A stretch of DNA of 64,000 nucleotides, taken from contig JAECYW010000031.1 in NCBI GenBank assembly GCA_023014335.1, forward strand, positions 372,001 through 436,000, in the 5' to 3' direction. The position numbers were made by a program, and so were the translations under genes. Positions 24,816-36,181 of the stretch are shown piece after piece (the first letter of the stretch is position 1; every line of letters starts with the position of its first letter). The DNA is from Galerina marginata. Taxonomy: Eukaryota; Basidiomycota; Agaricomycetes; Agaricales; Galerinaceae. The notes beneath the pieces were generated by a model. That model was not told the origin of the DNA and searched no databases. It saw nothing but the letters and a program-made list of their open reading frames with translations.

Positions 24816-26544
24816 ACTCGTTCGCCTAATTCGCTAAAGTAAAATCTGTCACTCATTATTATTATCTCTCGTACGCGCTTACACTCTCCTTCTGTCTCCT
24901 CGTCTTATCTTTAACCTACCAATCAATTATAATGTATTTCCTATACAAATTGATGCATTGATTGCCTTTCCCTATAACGTCATTGGAGTGCTAAAGTTTG
25001 CTGCGCGCTTCAATAACGATTTCCTTCAAATTCACAGTTCCAATACTCAAACAGGCCCGAAACCACATGAAGAGCAATATCAAAGTCAGCTTAATTCTTC
25101 ACTGTTATTGGGGCATTGTAGGACTAGTAATGCTTCCAACAGGCCGTGACCCATTTAGTCTACCCAACGATCGAGACCCTCTAGTTTCAACCCGAGTCCG
25201 GGCGTTGGTCACTCGATTATCACACCTAACTACTACCAACTGACCTAAGCACGTTACATTTTACTCCAAGCAGCCATTTCCTCCAACAATACGTTGTGTT
25301 AACCCCTCCATCCCGCCGCTGATCCCAGGCCAGAATATCGTCTTTCCCTCGGAGTCGTTGTGGGTTTGAACAGAGCAAGTTCGCTTATTTAATCTCAATG
25401 TGAAGCTCTCTTATTTTAGCACATTCTCCCATATGCCCGCCAAGGTCCAGCTAAGCCATCTTTCGAACTCCGGTCCCGTCGTTTCCCCAAACAGGTAACT
25501 AGAGCGGCGTTTCCAGCTGAACTTGTCAGTCTCCTGAGCCTGTTCCTCTAATGAGAGATGTCTCGTACTCTATACAGTCAGATACTAACCTCCTCCCGAT
25601 GTCAATATGCGCCCACTGCGCCCATCCGCTCATCATTCCCGCATCTTTTTTGTGCAACTTGGGTAGACCGTAGTATCTCCTTTGTGGAGTCAGTCTCAAA
25701 GTGACTAATTGTGTAATCTCAATTTTGATCCTTCAAATTTTGATCTTTCACTTCTACTCTACGTAGACCCGCACTAGGGCAGAATCTAATTATACGAATC
25801 GTTTCAGGGCAGGGTCGCGTCTGTTCCTGATTCCTCGGACTTGTCGCGATGATCATAATCGGCAGACACCAGGGTCACGTGTGTGCTTCGTCAGTGTTTA
25901 TTCAGCCAGAGCACGAGACTGATCCAATTTTGACGCCCATGTCAACTTTGGGTAGCGGGATGATTCTATTTCACCGCCCAGTTGTCAAGATGTCGAGAAA
26001 CGCAGGCCAGTTACTGGAGGTTAGACGTTGCGTTTTACATTTTTTTAAAGAATGCAATTCCGCCTACAATCGGCAGGACAGAGGTTGGCTCATCCTTCAG
26101 TTTCATGACGACGTTGACCAGTGGTGACTTAGTAGAGGATCATAAAAGGAAGAATCGGATAATTAAGGTGTCGAGTAAATCGAGGTAAATAGAATCGTGA
26201 TCATCGTTTACTATTTTTAGTCCAGCCCCACTTTCTTATCCTGACTCATTCCTTTCATCTTCTGGAGTACTATCTTGAACATGGGGCGGTTCACGTTACT
26301 TGCTTGCGAACCATTTCTAATGTTCTGGAAGGAAGACTGATACTTTCAGAGCTTCGACTGCGTAACTCTTACCCAGGTCTCGGCGTGCGCTTTCGTCGGA
26401 TCCCTTTTGTCGTCTAATCGCCCTCCTTTTGTCACGTGTGGCCTGAAGTCGAAAGGTATATAACGAATCTTGCGGGCTGCAGTTATATTCACAAAACCAA
26501 GCTTCCAACTTTTCAAACAGTCTTCAGCTAAACTCACGAACAAC
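24816..26544. other. Intergenic stretch before the GST gene
   Basis: No gene recognised. A short duplicated unit (CAAATTTTGATC-like) is at about 25720-25750. The right end holds the GST promoter elements listed separately. Confidence 0.5.
26433..26463 (+). promoter_or_regulatory. GST promoter: CACGTG E-box and TATA box
   Basis: CACGTG is at 26433-26438 and TATATAA at 26457-26463, about 82 bases before the ATG at 26545. CACGTG is the core recognised by bHLH factors, so stress or metabolic control is possible. Confidence 0.5.
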
Positions 26545-27337
26545 ATGTCCATCATCCTTTACGATATCCCTTCCCAAGTGGCAGTTAACGCCTGGTCTCC
26601 CAACATCTGGAAAACTAGGTGCGCAATTTTAATATCGCAACAATATTTCTATTCTTACAGTCTATTTTAGGTACGCCCTGAACCTCAAGGGTTTGTCTTA
26701 CAAGACCGAGTGGGTCGAATTCAACGACATTGAAGCCCACGCCAAGAAGCACGGAATCGCTCCCACTTCCACCAACCCCGACTTCTACTCTCTCCCCGCC
26801 ATCTACGATGCTCCCAACAAGACCTACGTCGCCGGTGCCATCGAGATCGCCGAATACCTTGACGCGAAATACCCCAACACCGCCCCTCTCTTCCCCCACA
26901 ACACCCTCGGTCTCCAGACCGCATTCACCGACGTCTTTTTGACCAAGCTCGGAAACTTGTGGCAATTCATCGTACCCGCCGTCAACAAGAGCCTCAACCC
27001 CCCCAGCGCTGCCTACTTCCGCCGCACCAGGGAGGCCATGTTCGGCGTCACTCTCGAGGAACTCCTTCCCAAAGGCGACAAAGCTACCACGGAGTGGGCT
27101 AAGGTTAAGGCTGGTTTCGAAGAGGCTGCCGTCTTGTTCGCCAAGAACGGTGGAAAGGGACCATTCGCAATGGGCGAGACGATCTCCTACGCTGACGTCA
27201 ACGCCGGCGCGTACTTGATCTGGTTGAGGACCATCTGGGGCGAGAACAGCCAGCAGTGGAAGGATATCTCCTCCTGGAGCGGAGGCAGGTGGGGTGCTCT
27301 TATCAAGGGCCTCTCCAAATACGAGACCATCGTCTAG
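26545..27337 (+). CDS. Glutathione S-transferase (fungal FuA/etherase-related type)
   Basis: Predicted join 26545-26618, 26671-27337; 246 residues. The thioredoxin-like N-terminal half starts LILYDIPS-like (IILYDIPSQ), with AWSPNIWKTR supplying the usual Ser position. The cis-Pro region is FYSLPAIYD. The C-terminal all-helical domain follows (GETISYADVNAGAYLIWLRT). The overall pattern resembles basidiomycete FuA-type GSTs, cytosolic proteins that bind or conjugate lignin- and wood-derived compounds. Oddity: where most GSTs have Asp/Glu-Ser before IAxYLD, this protein has Gly-Ala (VAGAIEIAEYLD), so glutathione binding or chemistry may be altered. The single intron keeps the frame at R/Y. Confidence 0.85.
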
Positions 27338-29845
27338 ATTTACTCCTCATGCCTGCTAGATAAAACGATTGTAACGTCCCAATGCAATAACGATTACGAG
27401 TCTCCATGCAATGATAACAAAATTTAGAACTGATTTGCATGTCTAATGTTATCGGTCAGTCGCACTCGAAGACCGTATGACCGGAGAAATTCTTAAAACA
27501 ATGATGGATATTAACAAGGTCCAAGTAAAAGTAGAGGGCGATCAATTCACGGGCGACATTGCGCTTGGTTGTTGGTCACTGAGCCGATACTTGTTGTGGT
27601 GGAAACAGAATCCCCATCTCCGAGTTTTTCAACAGACAAAAGCTTTGATGACAACAAGACTTCGAAAAATTGGCCACTGAGGTCGGTAAATTCTGTATCT
27701 TTACAAAGAATGAGCGAAGTGGTACCCTTCCTCCTGATCGCGCCAAACGACGCCTTGAAGCAACCCGCAGATGAAACCATTAAATATTCCAGACTGTCCC
27801 TTTCAGAAGTTCCATTTTCCAGTGAGAGCGTAAGAGTGGAAGCTGGCGATGTTACTCAGAGCCTGCCTGCCTGCTCGAGCTCCTTCGTCTATCGTGCGTT
27901 GAAGCTTGGTGGTTGCGAAGCCTTGAAGATTAACTGTTGGCGATGAGCCAGGAGGTGAGGATAATGACGCCAAGCGAGCAACGCTGCATAAACGCGGGTC
28001 GAATTTAAGTTGCCGCCCGTCGCACCATTCCCCCAGCAGAAATCGATATCCCGGACAAGCTTGCCGTCTGTTGTGTTCTTTTGATTCCCTGCTCTTATCC
28101 CCGGCCATCAGGACCTCTTCGCATCAGGATCTGTTCTCATTATCGACGCCGATTATGGTACAGATCCATTTCACCTTTAGCTCCAAGGTTCAGCTTTTTG
28201 GTCAATACCGCCGGCACATTCTCCTTCTAGGGTAGCAGCCTCAGATCCAGATCCAGTTCGCCTATCCTCAAGCACTGTCCACCATTACCACCAGCCGTTC
28301 ATCCTTTCCTCCAGCGCATGCTCCTCCTCGCCCCTCCGTCGCGGACGCTCTTTGTCTCCCATCTTTCCTCGCTTCTAACACAGATATCCAGAAAACGGTT
28401 TCGTTCTGGCCAACTGCCAAGCCAGCATCTCGTTTCATGGCAACATTATGAATTGAATCGCAGAGACGTTGACCTGGAGGAGGCATGCCCCCCACACCCC
28501 CGCCCGACGATGATAACATACCAACCTCCAGGCTCCAAGTATATACCCCGTGCATTTCGTGCGAAACGTGAAGCGACCATAGAAAGGACGACAAAACCGA
28601 GGAACCCCGGAAAATCTCAACAAGCACTGTTGTGTCGGATTAGCTGTCGGTTTTCGTTACTGAACGTGTTCGCGTTGGTCTTGGCTTTGAAGTACCGATC
28701 AAATCGAATGGAGAGCAGGATGGCATTGAGCATAGTATGACGGCGTCGCCGACGGGGCCGACATTCCAAGTATCCAAGGCGAGGTCGGGAGTAAATGCAA
28801 ATGACGATAGGAAGTGTGGAGCCTGAGAGTGATAAGACAAAAGCAAGGGGGGGTGGTGCAACTTCGTATCCGGTTCCGTTTCTGAAGATGTTTGGAGGTT
28901 ATCGCTTAATCCTCCCCACCGCAGGCTTAATGGCCATGATCACTCCTCGCCCTCCGTCGCGGTCCCTCCGGCCTCGCTGATGACGTACATATCCGCAAAA
29001 CGTGCTGTCCAGCTGCCCAGCCAGCATCTCGTTTCATTCCATACACGCGAAACGGCCATAGAAATGACGAAAACGAGGAACCCCAGAAAATCTCAACAAC
29101 CACTGTTGTGTCGCATTAGCCGTCGCTATCGGTACTGAACGTGTTCTGGTTGGTCCTGGGGTGAAAATCGGGTCGTTCCAGGTATCTAAAGCGAGGTCGG
29201 GAGCGAATACTCTACGAGCGACTATGAGAGGAGTGGAGCCTGATAATAGGAAAACAAGGTTGAAGGCGGGGGGTTGTGCCTTCGTTTCTGGTCCGTTTAT
29301 GAGGGCGTTTGGAGATTGGCTTTATGCTGCAGTTTGAGCCGAAATTCGAATACAACACAGGCCGCACTGACTGTTCAATTCTGAGGCGCCGTCCGAGGGT
29401 TTCCTGCGAGATAGAAGGTGGTCGCGGAGGAGGCGATGAAGAACGCGGAATAAAAAATGGGGTAGGGTTCGTGTGGTGGTGGCGGGTTTCGCTTTCGTAA
29501 ACTGTTGAGTGTCGTTTCATGACTGAGCACTGACGGGTCAAGAGGCATAACTTCAACGGCCAAGCTGTCGCGCTGGTCATGACCTGATCCCATCCTATGA
29601 CGAGCAGAATCCGAAGTTCGGACACGAAAATACGTGGAGGAAAAAGAACTGGTTCAAGTTTTGACGGAGAATACGTTGAAGAAGATACAGAAGTCTAGAA
29701 AGAGGAATGAATGCTATAAGGTTAACGTCGACTTGAGAAAAGAGGAAAAGGAAGGATAACAGTGATGGGTAAAACGTACCATAAATTCTTGAATGAAAGA
29801 CGGAAGCGATAAAGGCGAAGGATGTTGACGATAGGGTGTTTCTAG
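27338..29845. other. Unresolved stretch with imperfect direct duplication
   Basis: No gene could be assembled on either strand. A segment near 28310-28890 is partly repeated at 28935-29305. Shared blocks include CCAGCATCTCGTTTCAT, GAGGAACCCC(G/A)GAAAATCTC, CACTGTTGTGTCG and GCGAGGTCGGGAG. Minus-strand frames across the second copy read LSGSTPLIVARRVFAPD and ALDTWN, protein-like but not recognised. It may be remnants of a duplicated minus-strand gene. Confidence 0.45.
28310..29305. repeat. Imperfect direct repeat, two units (~28310-28890 and ~28935-29305)
   Basis: Two adjacent diverged copies in the same orientation; unit 1 carries extra sequence near 28440-28550. Matching blocks occur in the same order in both. 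Boundaries are approximate. Confidence 0.6.
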
Positions 29846-30995
29846 CTATGTTTGGGTTTTGGCCTTAGGTTTTGGTTTTGGTTTTAGTTTTGTATTTGAT
29901 GCGGGTTCATCTTCGCCCTGGCGTTTTCGTTTACCTTGAGTTTTGGATCCACTCTTCGATTGACCTTGGTTCGAGTTAGGTATAGAATTTGAGCCGCCCT
30001 TGGTCGTAGTGAGGGCACCGGTCTTCTCCTTCTCCTTCAAGTTGGCCCCAACGTCGGCAGTGGCATTCGGAAGGAAAGTAGCCTCGGTGTTCGCCTCCGG
30101 GCCTGGATGCTCTTTCTTCGCCCTTTTCTTGGCGCGCTGTTTGCCTGATTTCGAGAGTTTGCGCTCAGTGGGGGGCTGATACCTGTCATTGAACATCAAT
30201 GCGGAGAAGGTCAAAAAGGATGAAACGACGACGTACGTAGCACCTCTCTCGACCAAATCAGGCCGCTCGGACAGCGAGAAAGTTATGCGCATAAAAGGCG
30301 TTTGAGTTTGGCGCGGGCTAGAGAAAAAGGTCGCGAGAGAACCAGTCAGGCGACGAGGAACTCATAACAGAGAGAAACATACTGGTTACGCCCGCTCAAA
30401 GCGTGCAGTATCCCTTGCGCTCTCCGAGCTTGCTCTGCATCTTGACCTTGGTCTTGGGCTTCCGAGTTGGCAGTTACAGGCAAGCCTAGGTCCTCGAGCT
30501 TTCCAATCTCGTTATACTGATGTAACCCTTCCAAGCGCGTCGAGTGGGTGGCTTGGAGGTGCTTGGAGAACTCGCGTTTTAGGATCTCGGCGATGGAGAT
30601 GAGACGCGGTATCGTCAGTGTTGGGTTTGAGTTTGGAGCTGATTTCGAGTCGGAAGTCTGTTTTCCTCCTTGGTTTTGGGGGTGTAGGGGTACGTTCGTC
30701 GACGCGACGAGTGGCAGTGTATGAAACGTGACTGATTTCGAAGGGTCGAGGTCCTAGAACGAGAAAAGAGCTCATTTTAGCCACAAAGTCGGATAAAAGG
30801 ACGAGAACGTACCTCAAAAAAGGCTAGGGCGTTCGCTATCCAAGATTTCATCTTTCCGTGGTTGGTTATGCGTATGACCTTCTCTGTCTCTTTCTGCGCA
30901 GCGTCAGTGGTCGGTGCGGTGGCGAGAACAGCTCCGGTAGATGCAGAACCAGATGCTTCAGCCCTTTTGTCCCCGGTTTGCATCGTTTCAGCCAT
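29846..30995 (-). CDS. Alba-domain nucleic-acid-binding protein
   Basis: Predicted join on the minus strand 30995-30813, 30753-30383, 30182-29846; 296 residues. The region VIRITNHGKMKSWIANALAF followed by PRLISIAEILKREFSKHLQ matches the Alba fold signature (a Gly-Lys loop on beta-1, then helix 1, and the isoleucine-rich second helix before EILKR), as in Rpp20/Pop7- and Rpp25-like proteins. These bind RNA or DNA, often in RNase P/MRP or translational-control particles. The C-terminal third is very basic and low complexity (Lys/Arg and KPKPKPKAK), consistent with RNA binding. The ATG at 30995 sits in a good ACCATGG context; an upstream in-frame start at 31049 is possible. A divergent gene begins 139 bases away. 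Confidence 0.7.
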
Positions 30996-31133
30996 GGTAA
31001 TATGGAATATCGTAGGGGTTTGAAAGAGAGTCGTTGGAGAGTCGGTCAAAATCAGAAATCAAACATGGGACGCGGTATTTGCGTTTGTTATTTTTACCGT
31101 CCGTCGCCCTCTCCATCTTTGATCCGGGGTGCC

Positions 31134-31661
31134 ATGTCCTTGTCTCCGACCTCTTGCCGACCACTCGTATCTAATCTTACCCCAATGCTACCTCCACCCC
31201 CTCCCGCTGATAGTTTTCAGGTCGTTCGTATTTCCTCCCTCGCGGCCGCACTCGACAAACTAAACTCCAACATCCCAATCGAGGATCTTATTAAGGCAAT
31301 AAACGAGGAGGACGAAGCCAGGCGTGTAAAATCTACAGCTCAAGTAACCGAGGCCCAACGCCGCGCCGCACTGTCTAAGTGTGAGTCAGTCCCAACTCCT
31401 TTCTCGTTCTCTGATTAAACCTATCCAATTCTTTCAGTCGCCCTCCAACCAGTCGAGGCTACTGCGGGTGTCGAAATCTCCACCGTCTCCAAGTTCATCC
31501 CGAATCCTCCCAAGCCCACAAATGTTGACCCGTTAGCGAAGCAACGCCATCGTCGTCTCATTGAACTCACCAAAGAGGCTTTCCCTGACGGCAAATTTCC
31601 AGATCCGTTCACATCGACACGAGTCAGTTTGTCTCAGGATGCGGGGACTGTCCAACCGTAA
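31134..31661 (+). CDS. Hypothetical protein, 156 residues
   Basis: Predicted join 31134-31380, 31438-31661; GT-AG intron, phase 1. I do not recognise the family. It has a Pro-rich start (LPPPPPADSF), a predicted helical middle rich in Ala/Glu/Lys (IPIEDLIKAINEEDEARR, then AQVTEAQRRAALSK), and a tail with NPPKPTNVDPLAKQRHRRL. An internal ATG at 31185 would give 139 residues. It is divergent from the Alba gene, with 139 bases between the starts, so the two may share a promoter. The composition looks like a small conserved nuclear or scaffold protein, but this is only an impression. Confidence 0.6.
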
Positions 31662-31890
31662 CAAACGATATATTATAACGAATTAATTTCCATGAGCTTC
31701 GTATTTTCCTCTCAATACATTGATGCACGTACTTCTTTAGTATTCAAAGTTTAGGCTATCCCCTTATCGAAAACAGTTATAATCAGCGGCACCTTCCAGT
31801 CTCACAAGAAAGAGCGTACCAAACCAGGACGACGGCCGAACGTCAATCCCGCCGACGACCACAAATACAATACCCAGGTGATATGGTATT

Positions 31891-32809
31891 TCACGTCTCA
31901 AAATATTCACTAATCCGAATATCAACCTCCAACTCGTCATCATACCTATCCACCACCCCCTTGAACATTGCCCACCAATCTTTCATATATCCACGAGCAG
32001 CATACGCCCTGGTATAATCCCAATACTCCGGAAACCAACCAGTCCTCTCCCAATCGATAACGACAATCCTACCATCCTTCCAAATAATGTTATGAGGTCC
32101 GAGATCGCCATGAGAGAAGACGGTCCTGTACTGTTTCCCGCTAACCTTTGACAGTGCTTCCTGCACGCGAGGATAGGTCTCGGACTGAGCACGAAGGACA
32201 TCATGGTTTAGGAACTGATGGAAGTCTGAATGATTATCGAACGGGCCCCATACCCCGCTATCCAGTCGACTGTCAATGAGCCCAGACCCATCTACGGCCT
32301 GTACATGCTCAGGGTGTGGAGGTTTCAGTGCGCGTAGTTGATCGAGACAGTCCTTCACTTGCAACATCGAGCTACGCTGCTCTTCTGTAGAAAGGCGGTG
32401 CCACACATCCTCGAGAAGGGGTCCGTCGATACGTTCTTGGATGATATGCACAGTCCCGCGAATGGAAAAAACATCTAGGACAGCAGGAACCCGGATTGTC
32501 GTGTGTCGCGCAATGAAATCCATCGACAAAGCTTCCTGGAGACGTACCCGAGGGCCGCATTTGGTAAATTTCCTGTCTTTGAAGGCAGAAAAGCACAATC
32601 CACGCGTAAACCGTCTGAAATAGCGGCTGAGCTCGTATCTGAAGAGCTTTGAACCCCTAAGCTCGGGAACTGGAGAACGCAGATGTGCTGGCGTGCTAGA
32701 CGGGCTGACATCACTGGTTTGGCTGTCAGTCGGTATTTGTTCTTATGATACAAAGATGTGGCCTTACGTACGAAGTAAGTACTTCGTTGCCTTCGAACTG
32801 CGTAGGCAT
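31891..32809 (-). CDS. Aminoglycoside-phosphotransferase-fold kinase-like protein
   Basis: Predicted join on the minus strand 32809-32772, 32713-31891; 286 residues. The protein-kinase-like catalytic core is clear: Brenner motif HGDLGPHN at about residues 214-221 (catalytic Asp ~216, Asn ~221) and metal-binding IDWE at about 232-235. The N-lobe is short but includes the hinge-like HIIQERIDGPLL. Such APH/choline-kinase-like proteins are abundant in Agaricomycetes; they are cytosolic and their substrates are mostly unknown. The short first exon (MPTQFEGNEVLT) is inferred from a good GTACGTAAG donor and matching phase. The frame extends open to 32713 without it. It converges with the gene ending at 31661. 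Confidence 0.8.
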
Positions 32810-33102
32810 ACAAATGTCAAACAGAGAGGACGAATAGCGGAGAAAGAGTGCTGTGAGGGTGTTGTTGTTTGTTTACCGCAGTTGTCGCGTTCAACCATTA
32901 CATACATAGTCTACACGCGTCGCCATGCTGTTCTTCCTTCCTTTCTCCCACTACGTCGTAGGGAATATACGCTCTTTTTGACAAACTCCAACCAGTCACG
33001 CTAGCGAGCTTGTCAGAGAAAGCGGTTGATAATTTTACGAACAGTAACCAGACAACAGCAATAATCGCAAAGTGTGTGAAATATCCAGCGCCGAGAGTGA
33101 AG

Positions 33103-34185
33103 TTACTCGGTGGGCACCTCAAGCTCATCTGCTCCGATCCCCAGCCTAGTTGCGTACAGTTTTAGTAGCTTTTCCTGCCTCGCTACTCTCTCTTCCAGCC
33201 CATTCACCCGTTTGTCCGCCTCCTCCTTTTCTATTTCGGTCTTTTTCAGTTTGATACTCAATTCTAGGGCATCTGTTCGACGAGTTTGAAGTAAGTCCGT
33301 CATGAGATCCTGGAAGTCCTTAGCGATGCCATTCATCTGTTCGCCTGCGTCATGTAGAAGTCCTGGAGAAGTGTAGTGTAGAGTGGCACCAACAGCACCG
33401 CAGTGTTGTGCTCCAATGAATAACCAGCAACCAGTTGAAGCGGCTAGATCGTCGCACTGGACAGTGGAGAATATGGATTAAACTAAGGTTAAACAACGCA
33501 AAAATAAACTTACCTTCTCAATTAACCGGTTCATATTCTCCAGGAACCTTTTACTTGCGATTTTCGCTTCCTGTTTCCCCTCCGGGCGAGCATGCTTTCG
33601 AACTACATCTAAAAGAGAATAAACTCAGAGGTAAGAAACTTAAAATAAGTAACAGACCATGATGATCGGCACCCCTCATAGCCTGCACAAAACCATGCTT
33701 CGGGTTAGCCAGCGTAGCGCGAGAATAATCAGGATTGATTGCCGAAGTGAGCGACGTTGGAAGATCCTGGGACGGAATTGAAGCATTGCAATCAGTTGGT
33801 TGAGGCGGTAAGGGAATCGGAATGGGGAACTGTTGCGTTGAATCTGGATTGGAACCAATGAACTGATCTCCATCGGAACCGAGAGGACTGTCAAGCGGAA
33901 GCCCAGAGGTATCGTTGCGAACGTCTACGGCAGTCGTTTCAGTTGGTTCTGACGAACTCAGGAGCTTTTCAGCCGACTTTAGATAGGTTAGATTTTGGTT
34001 AGTAGAAAAATACAGTGGATTCGTACCTCTGCTCGGAGCTTGATCATCGCACGACCTGCTCCTGTGTGTATGCACTCAATTCGCAGTGGCCTGCCGGTGC
34101 ATTTATTGCAATGCCTAGGAGCCCTGGTTTTCGTAGTTGAGGGCTGAATGTTGCCTCGACGAGCATTTGTCGCTTCCTTGGGCAT
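33103..34185 (-). CDS. Hypothetical protein with Cys motif and C-terminal coiled coil
   Basis: Predicted join on the minus strand 34185-34027, 33976-33658, 33608-33514, 33456-33103; 308 residues, all phases consistent. Near the N-terminus CNKCTGRPLRIECIHTG gives C-x2-C-x8-C-x-H (about residues 26-40), a possible small zinc site. The middle is Ser/Pro/Asp-rich and probably disordered. The C-terminal ~70 residues (from DLLQTRRTDALELSIKLKK) look like a charged coiled coil with a leucine heptad. Basic N-terminus plus coiled coil suggests a nuclear DNA-associated protein, but I do not recognise a family. An earlier in-frame start exists near 34293. Confidence 0.6.
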
Positions 34186-34790
34186 TACTGAAGGAAATGG
34201 GCGGTAAGAAACGGGTGGTGGTGATGGTGGAAGAACAAGGAAGGTTGGAATGCGGACGAAATTATATAGGGAAATAATATTTCGTTCAGGCAAACCAAAT
34301 TTCTCCCTTCAGTATATATGTTGTAGACTGAAACTACAAATCGGTTTGAAATCAAATCTTGTTTTCAGTGACCTTAGAACTCAATCCTGTTGACAGTTAC
34401 CACATTCCCAACAAAGCTTCCGATCTTGTGGCTACATACTACAAACCAGATTCTGGCATTGAAATTAACTCGGTTGATCTACACAGCTTTAGCTCGATGG
34501 CTTAATTGGTTAGCGCCCAATCTTAGTTACATTCTAGATTTAATCGCCCAAAAAAACCGATCGATATGAAGCGTATCTCTAAAACGCCTCCATAAGACCG
34601 TCGAAGTGGACCTTGGGACTACACCATCACACTCTGAGTAGTTGATATGTAATTTATTTTGGTAACGTGAATGGAGAGAAATCGAAACTAGTGCGAAGCC
34701 ATTAACATTTCAACCGATGCCAAGAGCCTTTATCCATTTCTCTCGTAATTCTAAATACAAACTTCCCAGCTGGGTAATATTGAACTACAT

Positions 34791-35326
34791 CTAAACTGGC
34801 GTGCAAATGAACGAGCTGGACTTGTCGTTGAAATTAACCGTGCTAGACGTGCCAGGGACAGAGGCGAAATTCCAGGTGCCGCCCTGCAAAACCACCTGGC
34901 CGCCTCCTCCTTGTGCAGACAGACACCCAAAGTCACTTGGCCAAATTTTAATATCAAGTGTAACACAAAACGAGGAAAACATACGAGAAGAAGGAGCACA
35001 CGAAACCAGGCGGGATCACAGCGGCGGACACTTCTTGGTCGAGGAAGCTGAGCCCGCCGGTGAAGTTGATACAGGAGTCGGAGCTGACCGGGATGGTCAC
35101 GCATCCGGTGCCCACATTTCCGGTGCATACGTTCACGTTCGGAGAGATGTCCTTCAATAATGAAACGTAGTTAATTCTGATGCCATCGGTAAAAATTGCA
35201 GTAAGAATGGCATACCGCAGCTCTTTCCTCGAGGTTACTCGCGGTCGGCGCAGCACTAGCGACGCTCATCAATACGACGACTGCGAGTCCTTGGACAATG
35301 AAGGTTTTGGTGTTGGCGAACATCAT
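34791..35326 (-). CDS. Small secreted Cys-containing protein
   Basis: Predicted join on the minus strand 35326-35216, 35151-34985, 34935-34791; 140 residues. A strong signal peptide (FIVQGLAVVVLMSVASAAP) is followed by a possible Kex2-type site (EER). The mature part is about 105 residues, Gly/Ser/Thr-rich and beta-prone, with five Cys (VCTGNVGTGC, SDSC, FVCSFF, FGCLS, FICTPV gives six counting the last). The pattern NVCTGNVGTGC ... SSFIC resembles the beta/gamma-crystallin-like small secreted proteins common in Agaricomycetes; this is inference. Role in wall, antimicrobial activity or development is unknown. A minus-strand TATATAA lies about 95 bases upstream (35421-35427). Confidence 0.75.
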
Positions 35327-35420
35327 TAGATCTGGTTGGTTGGCTTGTTGGTGACTTTTGTGTTGTATCTTTGAGTAAAGCTCGAGAGTGATCTGAAGAG
35401 GTGTGGACGTTCAGTTTGGT

Positions 35421-35427
35421 TTATATA
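35421..35427 (-). promoter_or_regulatory. TATA box of the small secreted protein gene
   Basis: TATATAA on the minus strand, 95 bases before the ATG at 35326. Confidence 0.5.
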
Positions 35428-36181
35428 CTACAGTCCCTGTGTTACCTTCAAAGACTCGGAGCTTCCTTTCTGTATAATATCCTGTGCTTGCCATTCGAAA
35501 ACGCCTGGTTTCGACAATTGAAAGAGCTTCTCGACGCATCTACCAAGAATAGATCCGGCGTATAGAAACGCCTGTGCACAGTTTCGAAAGCGCCGACTGA
35601 AGGCGACCACGGCTCTGGTTCTCCTTAGTATTCCAACTCAACCCGTGAACCCATTCACGGTAAAAATAACTATTGTTGGTACAAATTTAGACGCTCATCA
35701 AAGAACGACGGATATAGAAAGTACCGAGAGATGGGAACTTGGTGGAATCACAAACGAAGCTCAAAGTGTGAGAGTGGGTCGGAAAATCCAAGTGCCTGTT
35801 TCCTGGAATGGTATTATAAATTTGTAGACGTCTGGAATCAGGAAACATGTATAAGATGTCTTAGACTTCATCCAGACTGCTGATTTTTACCCGTCTCGTT
35901 CGTGGCCTTCCGTTTTTTTTTGACGTTATTGTACTAGAATTTGTCTGTCATTGCTTTATTTTCTACGCCATTGCAACGAAACCCCGCACTTTGGAGACTG
36001 CTGCGCCTCAGAATGTTGCGATTTTCTAGATTGCGTAAGTCTGAAATATTATGCCGAACCCGATAACCTGGACAATGATGGTGCAACCTGCAAGTCCAGC
36101 GTTGAATAGCGAAAGGCCTTCTGTTCGGACAAGTGGCTAAGCCGTTCGATTTACGAAGGACGGCTACGACAGTTCACAACT
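35428..36181. other. Intergenic stretch
   Basis: Between the secreted-protein promoter and the 3' end of the dihydroxyacetone kinase gene. No gene recognised. Confidence 0.5.

Noticed and set aside
34489..34515. tRNA-like D-arm sequence (TAGCTCGATGGCTTAATTGG)
   Set aside because: No matching T-arm (GGTTCGA-type B box) or acceptor stem follows within tRNA distance, so it cannot be a tRNA gene; at most a remnant or chance A-box.
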